From Proteobacteria bacterium ST_bin14 (GTDB taxonomy: Bacteria; Pseudomonadota; Alphaproteobacteria; Sphingomonadales; Sphingomonadaceae), in NCBI GenBank assembly GCA_002083655.1, contig MSXR01000006.1:239325-303324 (forward strand): a stretch of 64,000 nucleotides of DNA. The letters run 5' to 3'. Positions within the stretch are counted from its first letter, which is position 1; every line of letters starts with the position of its first letter. The position numbers and the translations under genes were made by a program. Shown piece by piece: positions 31,992 to 40,630 of the stretch. Below the pieces are notes generated by a model. It did not search any database. It saw only the letters and a list, made by a program, of their open reading frames with translations, and was not told where the DNA came from.

Positions 31992-33305
31992 CTAAGCCGC
32001 CATCCATGCCGCCAGCGCGGTGCGGGCGCGGCCAGTGTACATCCGCTTGCGATCCGCCTTTTTGGTGCGGCCTTCGATCGGCGGAAACAGTCCGAAATTG
32101 ACGTTCATCGGCTGATAGGTATCGGCCACCGCCGCGCCGGTAATGTGGTGCAGCAGCGCCCCCAGCGCCGTTTCAACCGGCGGCGGGGTCAGCGCGCGCC
32201 CGGCCAGTTCCGCTGCGGCAAAGCGGCCCGCGATCAGGCCGATGGCCGCACTTTCGATATAGCCCTCACACCCGGTGATCTGTCCGGCAAAGCGGATATG
32301 CGGGCGCGATTTCAGCCGTAACGTGGGATCGAGCAATTCTGGCGATCGGATAAACGTGTTGTGGTGCAAGCCACCCAGCCGCGCGAATTCGGCATTTTCC
32401 AGCGCCGGAATCGTGCGGAACAGTCGCACCTGTTCAGCGTGTTTCAGCTTGGTTTGAAACCCCACAATGTTCCAAAGCGTCCCCGAAGCATTATCCTGCC
32501 GCAACTGCACCACGGCATAGGGCCAACGCCCGGTGCGCGGATCATCCAGCCCGACGGGCTTCATCGGGCCATAACGCAGCGTATCAACCCCGCGCGCGGC
32601 CATCACCTCAATCGGCATACAGCCTTCAAAATAGGGCACGTCTTCCCATTGTTTGAACTCGGTTTTTTCGCCGTCGATCAGCCCCTGGTGAAAGGCCAGA
32701 TACTGTTCCTTGTTCATCGCGCAGTTGATGTAATCCGCCGTTTCCCCCTTATCCCAGCGCGATTGCATCCACGCGACGGACATATCGATGCTGTCATGAT
32801 GGACGATGGGGGCCAGTGCATCGAAGAACGCCAGCGCGTCTTTGCCCGTTGCATCACCGATGCTGTCGGCAAGGCCCGGTGCGGTCAGCGGCCCGGTGGC
32901 GATAATGGTGGGGCCGTGAGCGGGCAGGGCGTCCACCCGTTCGCGTACAATGGTGACATTGGGGTGCGCCATCAGCGCGGTGGTGACGCCTGCCGAAAAA
33001 TCATCGCGGTCAACCGCCAGCGCAGAGCCGGCGGGCACCCGGTGCTTGTCGCCCTCGCGCAAGATCAATGACCCCAGATCACGCATTTCGGCATGGAGCA
33101 GTCCAACCGCATTCGCCTCTGCATCATCCGAGCGGAAGCTGTTGGAACAGACGAGCTCGGCGAGGCCATCGGTCTGGTGCGCGGGCGTCATCGCTCCTGA
33201 ACCACGCATTTCGGATAGCTTTACGCGAAAACCCGCCTCGGCGAGCTGCCACGCAGCCTCCGATCCCGCCAGTCCGCCGCCGATGATGTGAACGTCATGT
33301 GTCAT
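31992..33305 (-). CDS. trmFO: methylenetetrahydrofolate-tRNA-(uracil-5-)-methyltransferase TrmFO
   Basis: The protein begins MTHDVHIIGGGLAGSEAAW, an FAD-binding Rossmann motif, and has the TrmFO signatures VCSNSFRSDDAEANAVGLLH, MQSRWDKGETADYINCAMNK and EVMAARGVDTLRYGPMKPVG. TrmFO forms 5-methyluridine 54 in tRNA using methylene-THF and FADH2, replacing TrmA in many Alphaproteobacteria and Gram-positives. The start at 33305 is chosen over an ATG at 33326 because the family begins right before the FAD motif. Length is 437 residues. Confidence 0.96.
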   Translation of the reverse strand: MTHDVHIIGGGLAGSEAAWQLAEAGFRVKLSEMRGSGAMTPAHQTDGLAELVCSNSFRSDDAEANAVGLLHAEMRDLGSLILREGDKHRVPAGSALAVDRDDFSAGVTTALMAHPNVTIVRERVDALPAHGPTIIATGPLTAPGLADSIGDATGKDALAFFDALAPIVHHDSIDMSVAWMQSRWDKGETADYINCAMNKEQYLAFHQGLIDGEKTEFKQWEDVPYFEGCMPIEVMAARGVDTLRYGPMKPVGLDDPRTGRWPYAVVQLRQDNASGTLWNIVGFQTKLKHAEQVRLFRTIPALENAEFARLGGLHHNTFIRSPELLDPTLRLKSRPHIRFAGQITGCEGYIESAAIGLIAGRFAAAELAGRALTPPPVETALGALLHHITGAAVADTYQPMNVNFGLFPPIEGRTKKADRKRMYTGRARTALAAWMAA

Positions 33306-33388
33306 GCGCGGCTGATAGCGGGCCAATGCGTCGATGACAAAGGGCGCAATGTCTGGCAGCGATTACGGCCAAAGGGGGCCGGCCAATA

Positions 33389-34045
33389 ATGTTGCGACGA
33401 ATGATCTTGGGGGCAGCGTTGCTGGCGGGTGCCACCTATCTGCCGGGGTCGTGGCTGCTCGCCGATGGCGCGGCGCTGGTGGTGTGGAAAGGCGCTGGCG
33501 TTGCCTTGCTGGCAGTTTGGGCCGCAATGGCCGCGCGATCGGTGGACGGGTGGCTGCTGGTGGCGGTGCTGGCGCTGGGCGCGGCGGGGGATGTGCTGCT
33601 GGAGGTGGCGGGGCTGACGGTGGGGGCGTGCGCGTTTCTGGCCGGGCATCTGGTTGCGGTGGCGCTGTATGCGCGCAACCTGCGGCCGATCACCTGGGCG
33701 GCGGACGGGCCGATTGCGGTGGGGCGGTTGCTGATCATTCCGCTGCTCGCGTTCAGCTTTCCCGCTGATCGCGTGGCGGCACCGGGCATTGCGCTATACG
33801 CCACCGGGCTGGCGGCGATGGCGGCAATCGCCTGGCTCAGCCGGTTCCCGCGCAATCTGGTTTCATTTGGCGCGTTGTTGTTTGCCGTCAGCGATTTGCT
33901 GATCTTTGCGCGGCTGGGGCCGTTGGCGGGATCGATCATTCCCGATTTGCTGGTGTGGCCGCTATATTTTGGCGGGCAGACGATGATCGCACTCGGCGTG
34001 GCCCGAATGGTTGCACCCGATAATGGGCTGGCACCCGCTTCGTAA
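33389..34045 (+). CDS. lysoplasmalogenase (YhhN family)
   Basis: The 218-residue protein has eight or so membrane helices with the YhhN-family polar residues (ALGAAGDVLLEVAG, GACAFLAGHLVAVALYARNL, FGALLFAVSDLLIF, LYFGGQTMIALGV). Family members hydrolyse the vinyl ether bond of lysoplasmalogens or act as related lipases in the membrane; the actual substrate here is unknown. It is divergent from trmFO and convergent with rplI, with a shared terminator at 34179. Confidence 0.82.
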   Translation: MLRRMILGAALLAGATYLPGSWLLADGAALVVWKGAGVALLAVWAAMAARSVDGWLLVAVLALGAAGDVLLEVAGLTVGACAFLAGHLVAVALYARNLRPITWAADGPIAVGRLLIIPLLAFSFPADRVAAPGIALYATGLAAMAAIAWLSRFPRNLVSFGALLFAVSDLLIFARLGPLAGSIIPDLLVWPLYFGGQTMIALGVARMVAPDNGLAPAS

Positions 34046-34089
34046 GCCGTGGTCGCGCAGAGCCGATTTTGGTTAAGCCAAAACACCCC

Positions 34090-34118
34090 TCCCGTTCGGG
34101 CTGAGCGAAGTCGAGGCA
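34090..34118. repeat. A-family half repeat (copy A7)
   Basis: CTCCCGTTCGGGCTGAGCGA then AGTCGAGGC is a single arm of the A family in the gap after the lysoplasmalogenase gene. Confidence 0.55.
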
Positions 34119-34178
34119 CCAATAAACATGCCACGATCACCGCGCCGCGCGTCGTGGTCCGCCTCGGGATTACGCAAC

Positions 34179-34218
34179 AAAAAAGGGCCGCCCGGATTGC
34201 GCCGGGCGGCCCTTTTTC
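34179..34218. terminator. bidirectional rho-independent terminator
   Basis: A 15-bp stem (AAAAGGGCCGCCCGG paired with CCGGGCGGCCCTTTT) with a six-base loop has A-runs on the left and T-runs on the right. It can end both the lysoplasmalogenase transcript and the rpsF-rpsR-rplI operon. Confidence 0.9.
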
Positions 34219-34240
34219 ATGTTGTGCTACGCGATAAGCC

Positions 34241-34849
34241 TTAGACGGTGTCGTCGGCTGCCGGTCCGGCATCGGCCACTGGCGCATCGCCAGCGATCTC
34301 ACCGGGTTCGGCGTTGGGATCATAATCCTCGGTGAAGCCAGCTTCGTCCTTTTCGAACATTGCCTCCATCACGTTGACGCCCTTGGCCTGCATTTCGGCC
34401 TCTTCAGGCGAACGCGCGATGTTCACCTTGATCGCGACGGACACTTCAGGGTGAAGCGATACCTTCACGTCATAAATGCCGATTGCCTTGATCGGCTTGT
34501 TCAGCACGATCGCGTTCTTTGGCACCTTGTGACCTTCGGCTTCCAGCGCCTCGACCAGATCGCGTACTGCGACTGAACCATAGAGCTGGCCCGTGTTCGA
34601 AGACTGGCGGATCATCGTGACGGTAACACCGTCGACCGACTTTGCCTCTTCCTGCGCAACCGAACGGCGCGCGGCATTTTCAGCCACGATCCGCTCACGA
34701 TTTGATTCGAACACCTTGCGGTTGGCAGCGTTCGACCGCAGCGCTTTTTTGTTGGGGAGAAGGAAATTGCGGGCGAACCCGTCCTTCACCGTGACGACGT
34801 CGCCGATGGCGCCGAGCTTTTCGACGCGTTCCAGCAGAATGACTTCCAT
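34241..34849 (-). CDS. rplI: 50S ribosomal protein L9
   Basis: L9 is recognised by the N-terminal MEVILLERVEKLGAIGDVV and GFARNFLLPNKKALRSN blocks that bind 23S rRNA, then a long helix and a C-terminal domain (GQLYGSVAVRDLVEAL). The protein is long for L9 (202 versus about 150 residues), with an acidic Asp/Glu/Pro-rich tail from about residue 165, as seen in other sphingomonads. It is the last gene of the rpsF-rpsR-rplI operon, followed by a strong terminator. Confidence 0.98.
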   Translation of the reverse strand: MEVILLERVEKLGAIGDVVTVKDGFARNFLLPNKKALRSNAANRKVFESNRERIVAENAARRSVAQEEAKSVDGVTVTMIRQSSNTGQLYGSVAVRDLVEALEAEGHKVPKNAIVLNKPIKAIGIYDVKVSLHPEVSVAIKVNIARSPEEAEMQAKGVNVMEAMFEKDEAGFTEDYDPNAEPGEIAGDAPVADAGPAADDTV

Positions 34850-34861
34850 GTCAGCCGCTCC

Positions 34862-35086
34862 TTACTTAACGATATAGGGCAGCAGGCCCAGATGACGGGC
34901 GCGCTTGATCGCCTGGGCGAGCTCACGCTGCTTTTTCGCGCTCACCGAAGTGATGCGCGACGGAACGATCTTGCCACGTTCGGACACAAAGCCCTGCAGC
35001 AAACGAACGTCCTTATAGTCGATCCGGGGCGCGTCCTTCGCGGAGAAGGGGCAGCTTTTACGACGGCGGAAAAATGGGCGTGCCAT
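34862..35086 (-). CDS. rpsR: 30S ribosomal protein S18
   Basis: The 74-residue basic protein (FFRRRKSCPFSAKDAPRIDY, YKDVRLLQGFVSERGKIVP, RELAQAIKRARHLGLLPY) is complete S18. It forms a heterodimer with S6 in the 30S platform, in keeping with its place between rpsF and rplI. Spacing is 14 bases to rpsF and 12 to rplI. Confidence 0.98.
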   Translation of the reverse strand: MARPFFRRRKSCPFSAKDAPRIDYKDVRLLQGFVSERGKIVPSRITSVSAKKQRELAQAIKRARHLGLLPYIVK

Positions 35087-35100
35087 TGTCTATAAACTCC

Positions 35101-35550
35101 TTATTCGCCGTCGAAGTCACGACGGGGGCGGTCACCGCGATCACCACGGTCGCCCCGAGGTCCATCACGATCACCACGATCTGGGCGGTCGCCGCGCTCA
35201 CCGCCACGGCGGCTGTCACGGTCGCGATCACCCTTGCGCATCATTGCCGACGGGCCGGCTTCCAGCGCGTCAACCTTTACGGTCATATAGCGGATGATGT
35301 CTTCGTTGATCTGGGTCTGGCGCTCCAGTTCGGCAACAACGCCTGCTGGTGCGTCGATTTCGAGCATCACGTAATGCGCCTTGCGGTTCTTTGCGATCCG
35401 GTAAGCGATCGAACGCAGGCCCCATGACTCGGTCTTGGTAACCTTGCCCTTATTGTCTTCGATGATCTTGGTGGCGTTTTCCGCCAGTGCATCCACCTGC
35501 GCCTGTGCCAGATCCTGGCGCGCAAGGAACACGTGCTCGTAAAGAGCCAT
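35101..35550 (-). CDS. rpsF: 30S ribosomal protein S6
   Basis: The S6 fold is plain (ALYEHVFLARQDLAQAQVDA, VTKTESWGLRSIAYRIAKN, KAHYVMLEIDAPAGVVAELE). The last 45 residues are a highly charged Arg/Gly/Asp tail with repeated RGDR units, which is frequent in alphaproteobacterial S6 and probably disordered and RNA-binding. I use the ATG at 35550 (MALYEHVF), which matches the family; upstream codons to 35628 are not S6-like. Length is 149 residues. Confidence 0.97.
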   Translation of the reverse strand: MALYEHVFLARQDLAQAQVDALAENATKIIEDNKGKVTKTESWGLRSIAYRIAKNRKAHYVMLEIDAPAGVVAELERQTQINEDIIRYMTVKVDALEAGPSAMMRKGDRDRDSRRGGERGDRPDRGDRDGPRGDRGDRGDRPRRDFDGE

Positions 35551-35761
35551 GTCTTGTCCTTCATCTTGGCCGATTGCTGACCATCCGCACCATGCGAAGG
35601 CCCCTCCGGCTGTCGTCTCAATTAGCATCGTCTAAAATGCAAAGCGGGGCGAAGAGACGCACTCCTCACCCCAGCCCTCACCCCAGCGATGCTGCTGCCA
35701 TAACGAATTTGGAGTGATTGGCAAGGCTTTGTGCGGCGGACCTCGCCCGCCCCATTTGCCT

Positions 35762-36712
35762 TTACGCGCCGTAAGCCGCCCGGGGAATGGCCAGTGGTGG
35801 TGGCATTATGAAGGAAGAATGCTCGCCGTCTTCGCCCTCGGGGCCATCATCGCGCGGCACGGCCGGCGGGGTGGGCAGCTTTACCGCGCGGCATTTGCCC
35901 GGATAATCCCAGAATTCGATGCAAACGATGATATCGCGGGCGATTCGCGCAATTGCCCAGCCTTTTTTGCCGCCCAACAGATCAAATTCCACCTCAACCT
36001 GGTATGTGCCACGGCGCAATTTTGTGCGGCGGGTGATCGTCAAGGTTTCGGGCCGCAGCCGATCATAGGTCCAGCCATAGGAATCGAGTTCGACGGAGGC
36101 GAGCACCCGATCATCAACCGAATCAGTGCTCGCGATCACCGATCGCAAAAACTCAATGCGCCGCGCCGTTTGCAGGGCGGCAAGGCGCTGGCGCGCACGC
36201 TCTGCATAGTCGTTCGTTTTCGTTGCGACCGTTTCAAAGCTGAGCGTGAGCTGGTTTGCCGCGCCGCCAACGCTTTTGACGGTGCCAACAAATCCTTCAC
36301 GGTTGCACTGGCCTGACCATACCGATCCGTCGGTAAGATCGAACAAGCGGCACTGCGAACCCTGACGCCGACCAATCAGTCCGCTGTCCCGCAACCCGCC
36401 AGACCCCCGAAAGGTGCCGCGGACGACGACGCCGTCAAATTCAAGATCAACCTGCAAGCTGCCGCCGACCCGGACCGGGCAGCGCTGACCGGGGCGCACG
36501 CAGTCGCGGGACGGCTTATGCGCGTCGCCCGTGCGCGCGGCAATCAGCTCGCCGCTGTGATTGCCAAAATAGCTGACTTTGCCGTGGAAATTGTCTGGCA
36601 GGCCATCGGCCCGGTTTGCGGACGCATCATCGGAGGGTCGCGCCGCAGCGGGGGCGGACACGAGCGCTAGCGAGGAGATAAACAGCGCCGCAACAAAGCT
36701 GATCCGCAACAT
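35762..36712 (-). CDS. secreted hypothetical protein, 316 residues
   Basis: The ATG at 36712 follows AAAGGG at the proper distance and gives a clean signal peptide (MLRISFVAALFISSLALVSA ending APAAARP). The mature protein contains a strand-rich module with three cysteines (SQCRLFDLTDGSVWSGQCN) that may bind a ligand or polysaccharide, a Lys/Arg-rich helix (ARQRLAALQTARRIEFLRSV) and a proline-rich tail. I recognise no family. It is divergent from the glycosyltransferase gene. Confidence 0.65.
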   Translation of the reverse strand: MLRISFVAALFISSLALVSAPAAARPSDDASANRADGLPDNFHGKVSYFGNHSGELIAARTGDAHKPSRDCVRPGQRCPVRVGGSLQVDLEFDGVVVRGTFRGSGGLRDSGLIGRRQGSQCRLFDLTDGSVWSGQCNREGFVGTVKSVGGAANQLTLSFETVATKTNDYAERARQRLAALQTARRIEFLRSVIASTDSVDDRVLASVELDSYGWTYDRLRPETLTITRRTKLRRGTYQVEVEFDLLGGKKGWAIARIARDIIVCIEFWDYPGKCRAVKLPTPPAVPRDDGPEGEDGEHSSFIMPPPLAIPRAAYGA

Positions 36713-36847
36713 GGCCATTTCCCTTTGGTTACGCTTCGTCATAACAGCATGGACGGCGATAAGCGAGCATATGACGCAATGACGTCATTTTTCGCGCCAT
36801 TTTTGCCCGTTAAGCAAGCTTCCACCCTATTTTGCTAATCCTGTCAT

Positions 36848-38311
36848 GTGGAAAGCGCGCAATCAACCTCCCCGTCATCAGCCCTGCCGTTTTGGCGGTC
36901 GCACAGCCTTGTCGCCGCGCTGGCGCTGGTGCTGGCGATGGGTTTGGCCGTCTCGATCGGCTGGACCGGCTTCATGGCGTCAGACGATTCGCTGTATTTT
37001 GTGGGGGCTGAACATTGGCTGCGCGATCCGCCCTTTGCCGGGGATAACCACTGGACCACGCGGTTTCCGCTGCTGTGGAGCTTTGCGGCGATGCTGCTGG
37101 TATTCGGGCGCGGTTTCGTGGCCTTTGCGGCGACTGCCTTGCTTTGGTACGGCGTGCTGATTGCGCTGGTTGGCTTGTTTGCGGCGCGCATCGGCGGTGG
37201 GCGGACCGGGTGGATTGCTGCCATGATCGCTGCCACGTTGCCGGTGATTGTTGCCAATGCGACCACGGTGGGCGTCGATCTGCTCGAAACATCGCTGCTG
37301 CTGGGCGGGGCCTGGTTGCTGGGGGAGGGCGGTGATCGCCGCGCCGCTGCGTTGCGCGGGCTGGCGGCGGGCGTGTGTTTTGGCACCGCGATCATCTGCC
37401 GTGAGACATCGTTGTTGTCGCTGGTGGCGATGGGGCCGCTGTTCCTGATCGGGCGACCCGTCAGCCGACCGGCGATGGTCGCGGCGGGGGTTGGCCTTGT
37501 GCTCGTGCTGGGCGGGGAAGCGTTGTTCCAATGGGCGCTGACCGGTGATCCGCTGCGCCGCTATGCAATCGCCTTCAACCATGATTCTCACATTGATCGT
37601 GCGGCCAATCATGAGGGCAATCTGTTGATTCACCCGGCAATTGATCCGCTGCTGGTGCTGCTGATCAATGATGATTTTGGGCTGTTGTTCTGGGTGGCGG
37701 GGCTGGGGGCTGTGGTCGCGCTTCGCCGCGGCTGGGGGATTGCGCGTCCGGGGCCGCTGCTTGTGCTGGCAGCAATGGCGCTGGCTGATTTTGTGCTGGT
37801 GGCGGTGTTGACCGAAAAACTAGTGCTTAACCCCCGCTATTTCATGCTGCCAGCCATTTTGGCGGTGGTGGTTTCCGCGCTGTGGCTCAGCAGGTTGCCG
37901 GGCAGATGGCGCTGGCCGGTTCTGGCGGGGCTGCTGGTGATCAACCTGTTGATGTTGAGCGTGGGCAACGCTCATCCGCGCTGGGAAATGGAGGTGCTGA
38001 TCGAGGCGAGTCGCACCCACCCGGCCGAAATGATCAGCGGCGATCCGGTGATGGTGCGCCGCGCGAGCCAGCCGATGCGTTTTGCCGGTCGCGCCAACAT
38101 TCGATACGCTCCCGCCATGGCAGGCGGGTTGCTGGTCACCCCGTTGGGCCGGGCACCGGCGGGAAAGATTTTGGCGCAATATCCCTCGCCGCCGACGCGG
38201 CTTGGCGCGCTGATCGATGGCACCGGATTGCGTAAATTTGTGCCCGCCGTGCTGCACCGCCGCATGTTTGCGCCCAGTGAAACGGTTGTGCTGGTCCGCA
38301 CGCCGCGCTGA
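36848..38311 (+). CDS. GT-C glycosyltransferase family protein (ArnT/PMT-like)
   Basis: The 487-residue protein has about ten to twelve membrane helices. An early periplasmic loop has the acidic motif FMASDDSLYF followed by a GDNHWTTRFPLLW segment, the usual place of the catalytic acidic residue in PMT_2/ArnT enzymes that use polyprenyl-phosphate sugars. A short periplasmic C-terminal domain (from about residue 390) closes it. The acceptor is not evident. The start is GTG at 36848; no clear alternative fits. Confidence 0.78.
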   Translation: MESAQSTSPSSALPFWRSHSLVAALALVLAMGLAVSIGWTGFMASDDSLYFVGAEHWLRDPPFAGDNHWTTRFPLLWSFAAMLLVFGRGFVAFAATALLWYGVLIALVGLFAARIGGGRTGWIAAMIAATLPVIVANATTVGVDLLETSLLLGGAWLLGEGGDRRAAALRGLAAGVCFGTAIICRETSLLSLVAMGPLFLIGRPVSRPAMVAAGVGLVLVLGGEALFQWALTGDPLRRYAIAFNHDSHIDRAANHEGNLLIHPAIDPLLVLLINDDFGLLFWVAGLGAVVALRRGWGIARPGPLLVLAAMALADFVLVAVLTEKLVLNPRYFMLPAILAVVVSALWLSRLPGRWRWPVLAGLLVINLLMLSVGNAHPRWEMEVLIEASRTHPAEMISGDPVMVRRASQPMRFAGRANIRYAPAMAGGLLVTPLGRAPAGKILAQYPSPPTRLGALIDGTGLRKFVPAVLHRRMFAPSETVVLVRTPR

Positions 38312-38394
38312 ACCGTTTGGTGGCGCGAATGCTTGCCAGCGTCGTCGCGCGCTCCTAACGGGACCGCTTCCAGCGGCAATTAGGAGCCAGGATC

Positions 38395-39330
38395 ATCCGC
38401 GCTTTTCTCTTCCCCGGACAGGGCAGCCAAGCCGTCGGCATGGGCCGTGCGCTCGCCGATGCCAGCCCCGTCGCCCGCGAAGTCTTCCAGGAAGTCGACG
38501 AGGCAATTGGTCAAAATCTGTTCAAGCTGATGACCGAAGGGCCCGATGACGAACTGACCCTGACCGAAAATGCCCAGCCCGCCATCATGGCAAACGCCAT
38601 CGCCACATTGCGGGTGCTGGAGCGCGAAGGGGGCATCCGCATTTCGGAAAAAGCGCTGTTCGTCGCCGGGCATTCGCTGGGTGAATATACAGCGCTATGT
38701 GCCGCAGGCGCGATTGCGTTGCCGCTGGCCGCGCGATTGCTGAAGATTCGCGGGCGGGCGATGCAGAATGCGGTGCCGGTTGGTGTTGGCGGGATGGCGG
38801 CGTTGCTGGGCGCGACGCTGGAACAGGCCCAGGCAATTGCCGATGCAGCGGGCCAGGGCGAGGTGTGTACCGTCGCCAACGATAATGCCGCCGGGCAGGT
38901 TGTGCTTTCCGGCCATATTGGCGCGATTGAGCGTGCGGTGGCGATGGCGAAGGACATGGGCGCGAAACGCGGCATGATGCTGTCGGTATCAGCACCGTTT
39001 CATTGTGCATTGATGCAACCCGCCGCCGAAGTGATGCTGCATGCGCTGAAGGCGGCGCGGATCGATACCCCGCTGGTCGCGCTGGTCGCCAATGTCCTCG
39101 CCGCGCCGATCACCGTGCCCGACGAAATCCGGGCCCGGCTGGTTGATCAGGTAACGGGCGTGGTGCGCTGGCGCGAAACGATGCTGGCGATGCAGGCAGC
39201 GGGCGTGGTCGACTATGTCGAATTCGGTGCCAAAGTCCTCGGCCCGATGGCAAAACGCACGGTGGAAAACGCTGAAACCCGCAGCGTTGTGACCATGGAC
39301 GACATTGAGGCTTTGGCGAAGGCGATTTAA
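38395..39330 (+). CDS. fabD: malonyl-CoA:ACP transacylase FabD (apparent ATC start)
   Basis: The reading frame contains the universal FabD N terminus (RAFLFPGQGSQAVGMG), the nucleophile motif GHSLGEYTALC, the Arg/His residues around FHCALMQPAAEVM and the C-terminal EFGAKVLGPMAKR. The stop codon at 38356 lies just upstream, and no ATG, GTG or TTG lies between it and FPGQGSQ. An AGGAG at 38382-38386 points to ATC at 38395 (spacing 8) or 38392 as the start. The first ATG at 38440 would remove the conserved FPGQGSQ segment. The enzyme loads malonyl onto ACP. fabG, acpP and fabF follow. Confidence 0.93.
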   Translation: MRAFLFPGQGSQAVGMGRALADASPVAREVFQEVDEAIGQNLFKLMTEGPDDELTLTENAQPAIMANAIATLRVLEREGGIRISEKALFVAGHSLGEYTALCAAGAIALPLAARLLKIRGRAMQNAVPVGVGGMAALLGATLEQAQAIADAAGQGEVCTVANDNAAGQVVLSGHIGAIERAVAMAKDMGAKRGMMLSVSAPFHCALMQPAAEVMLHALKAARIDTPLVALVANVLAAPITVPDEIRARLVDQVTGVVRWRETMLAMQAAGVVDYVEFGAKVLGPMAKRTVENAETRSVVTMDDIEALAKAI

Positions 39331-39372
39331 CGTTTGTCGCCTCCGCATGAACCAAAATCCAAGGAGAGACTG

Positions 39373-40113
39373 ATGTTCGACCTTACTGGCATGACCGCAC
39401 TTGTAACTGGCGCTTCGGGGGGGATTGGCTCTGCGATTGCGCAGGCGCTTGCCGCGCAGGGCGCGCGATTGGCCGTGTCTGGGTCGAATGTGGACAAGCT
39501 TTCGGCGTTTCTGGCCACGCTGGAGGGCGATCATGTGGCGCTGCCGTGCGATTTGTCAGACGGGGCGGCGGTTGACGCGCTTGTCGGGCGGGCGGTGGAG
39601 GCACTGGGGGGCAAGCTGGATATTCTGGTGAACAATGCCGGTGTTACCCGCGACAATCTGGTGATGCGGATGAAGGACGACGAATGGGACCAGGTGATCC
39701 GCGTCAACCTGGAGGCCGCATTCCGGCTGGCGCGCGCTGCCGCGCGACCGATGATGAAGGCGCGGCATGGCCGAATTATCTCAATCACGTCCGTTGTTGG
39801 CACCACGGGTAATCCCGGCCAGGCCAATTATGCCGCCTCAAAGGGCGGGCTGACCGCGATGTCAAAGGCGATGGCGCAGGAATTGGCGAGCCGGGGCATT
39901 ACCGTGAATTGCGTCGCGCCCGGCTTTATTCGGTCCGCGATGACTGATGGTCTGCCCGACGCGCAAAAAGAGGCGCTGAATGCCCGGATTCCGGCCGGCC
40001 ATATGGGCGACGGAGCGGATATTGGCGCGGCCGTGGCGTATCTGGCCAGCCGGGAAGCAGGCTATGTCACGGGCCAGACCATCCATGTAAATGGCGGTAT
40101 GGCGATGATTTAA
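39373..40113 (+). CDS. fabG: 3-oxoacyl-ACP reductase FabG
   Basis: This 246-residue short-chain dehydrogenase has the NADPH motif TGASGGIGSAIA, NNAGVTRDNL, the catalytic Ser-Tyr-Lys set in SITSVVGTTGNPGQ and NYAASKGG, and the C-terminal GQTIHVNGGMAMI. The ATG at 39373 follows AAGGAGAG, an excellent ribosome site; the upstream in-frame ATG at 39334 does not fit the family. It reduces 3-oxoacyl-ACP in fatty acid elongation. It lies 42 bases after fabD. Confidence 0.97.
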   Translation: MFDLTGMTALVTGASGGIGSAIAQALAAQGARLAVSGSNVDKLSAFLATLEGDHVALPCDLSDGAAVDALVGRAVEALGGKLDILVNNAGVTRDNLVMRMKDDEWDQVIRVNLEAAFRLARAAARPMMKARHGRIISITSVVGTTGNPGQANYAASKGGLTAMSKAMAQELASRGITVNCVAPGFIRSAMTDGLPDAQKEALNARIPAGHMGDGADIGAAVAYLASREAGYVTGQTIHVNGGMAMI

Positions 40114-40252
40114 CAGGTATTGGCGGCGATTTAGGCCGTTCAGAACCACGCAGGCCGCACCGCTGTGGTGGCTGCCCCCTTGCAAGGGCAGGCCCCGCGT
40201 TCTAGGTGCGGTGAGGAATACGAACACCCAATGCTACGAGAGGGAAGAGAGC

Positions 40253-40489
40253 ATGAGCGAGACCGCCGATCGCGTGAAGAAGATCGTCGTTGAGCATCTT
40301 GGCGTGGAGACCGAAAAGGTCACCGAAGATGCAAGCTTTATCGATGATCTGGGCGCAGACAGCCTTGATATCGTTGAGCTGGTGATGGCGTTCGAAGAAG
40401 AATTCGGCGTCGAAATCCCCGACGATGCGGCTGAAAAAATCGGCACCGTCAAGGATGCAATCACCTATATCGACGAGCACAAGGGCTGA
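40253..40489 (+). CDS. acpP: acyl carrier protein
   Basis: The 78-residue acidic protein carries the phosphopantetheine serine in GADSLDIVELV (S37). The flanking helices (ETADRVKKIVVEHLGVE, EFGVEIPDDAAEKIGTVKDA) are standard AcpP. The GAGGGAAGAGAGC ribosome site precedes the ATG at 40253. It shuttles growing acyl chains between the Fab enzymes. A 139-base leader separates it from fabG and may hold its own promoter. Confidence 0.98.
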   Translation: MSETADRVKKIVVEHLGVETEKVTEDASFIDDLGADSLDIVELVMAFEEEFGVEIPDDAAEKIGTVKDAITYIDEHKG

Positions 40490-40560
40490 TTATCCGGGGC
40501 CGTATCGCGCGAGCGAGACGCCCGTCCAGCCAGCTTGCCTTATGGGGCAGAAACGACTGA

Positions 40561-40603
40561 GCGGCTCCTCGTCCCGGTTTTTCCGGGGTTGGGGGGCCGC
40601 TTT
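40561..40603 (+). terminator. GC-rich hairpin between acpP and fabF
   Basis: GCGGCTCCTCGTCCCGG can pair with CCGGGGTTGGGGGGCCGC, with a T5 loop and TTT after the stem. It could attenuate read-through and explain higher acpP than fabF expression. Confidence 0.55.
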
Positions 40604-40630
40604 GGTATTTGAAGTAGAACGGAGATTGCC

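Noticed and set aside
32361..33071. Plus-strand frame of 236 codons opposite trmFO
   Set aside because: TrmFO on the minus strand explains the DNA fully; the plus frame shows no domain.
35101..35240. Repeat expansion in the 3' end of rpsF as an anomaly
   Set aside because: Arg/Gly/Asp tails of this kind are common in alphaproteobacterial S6 proteins.
38356..38440. Frameshift in fabD instead of a rare start
   Set aside because: The frame is continuous through FPGQGSQ and the Shine-Dalgarno is well placed before ATC; no other frame offers a FabD-like extension.
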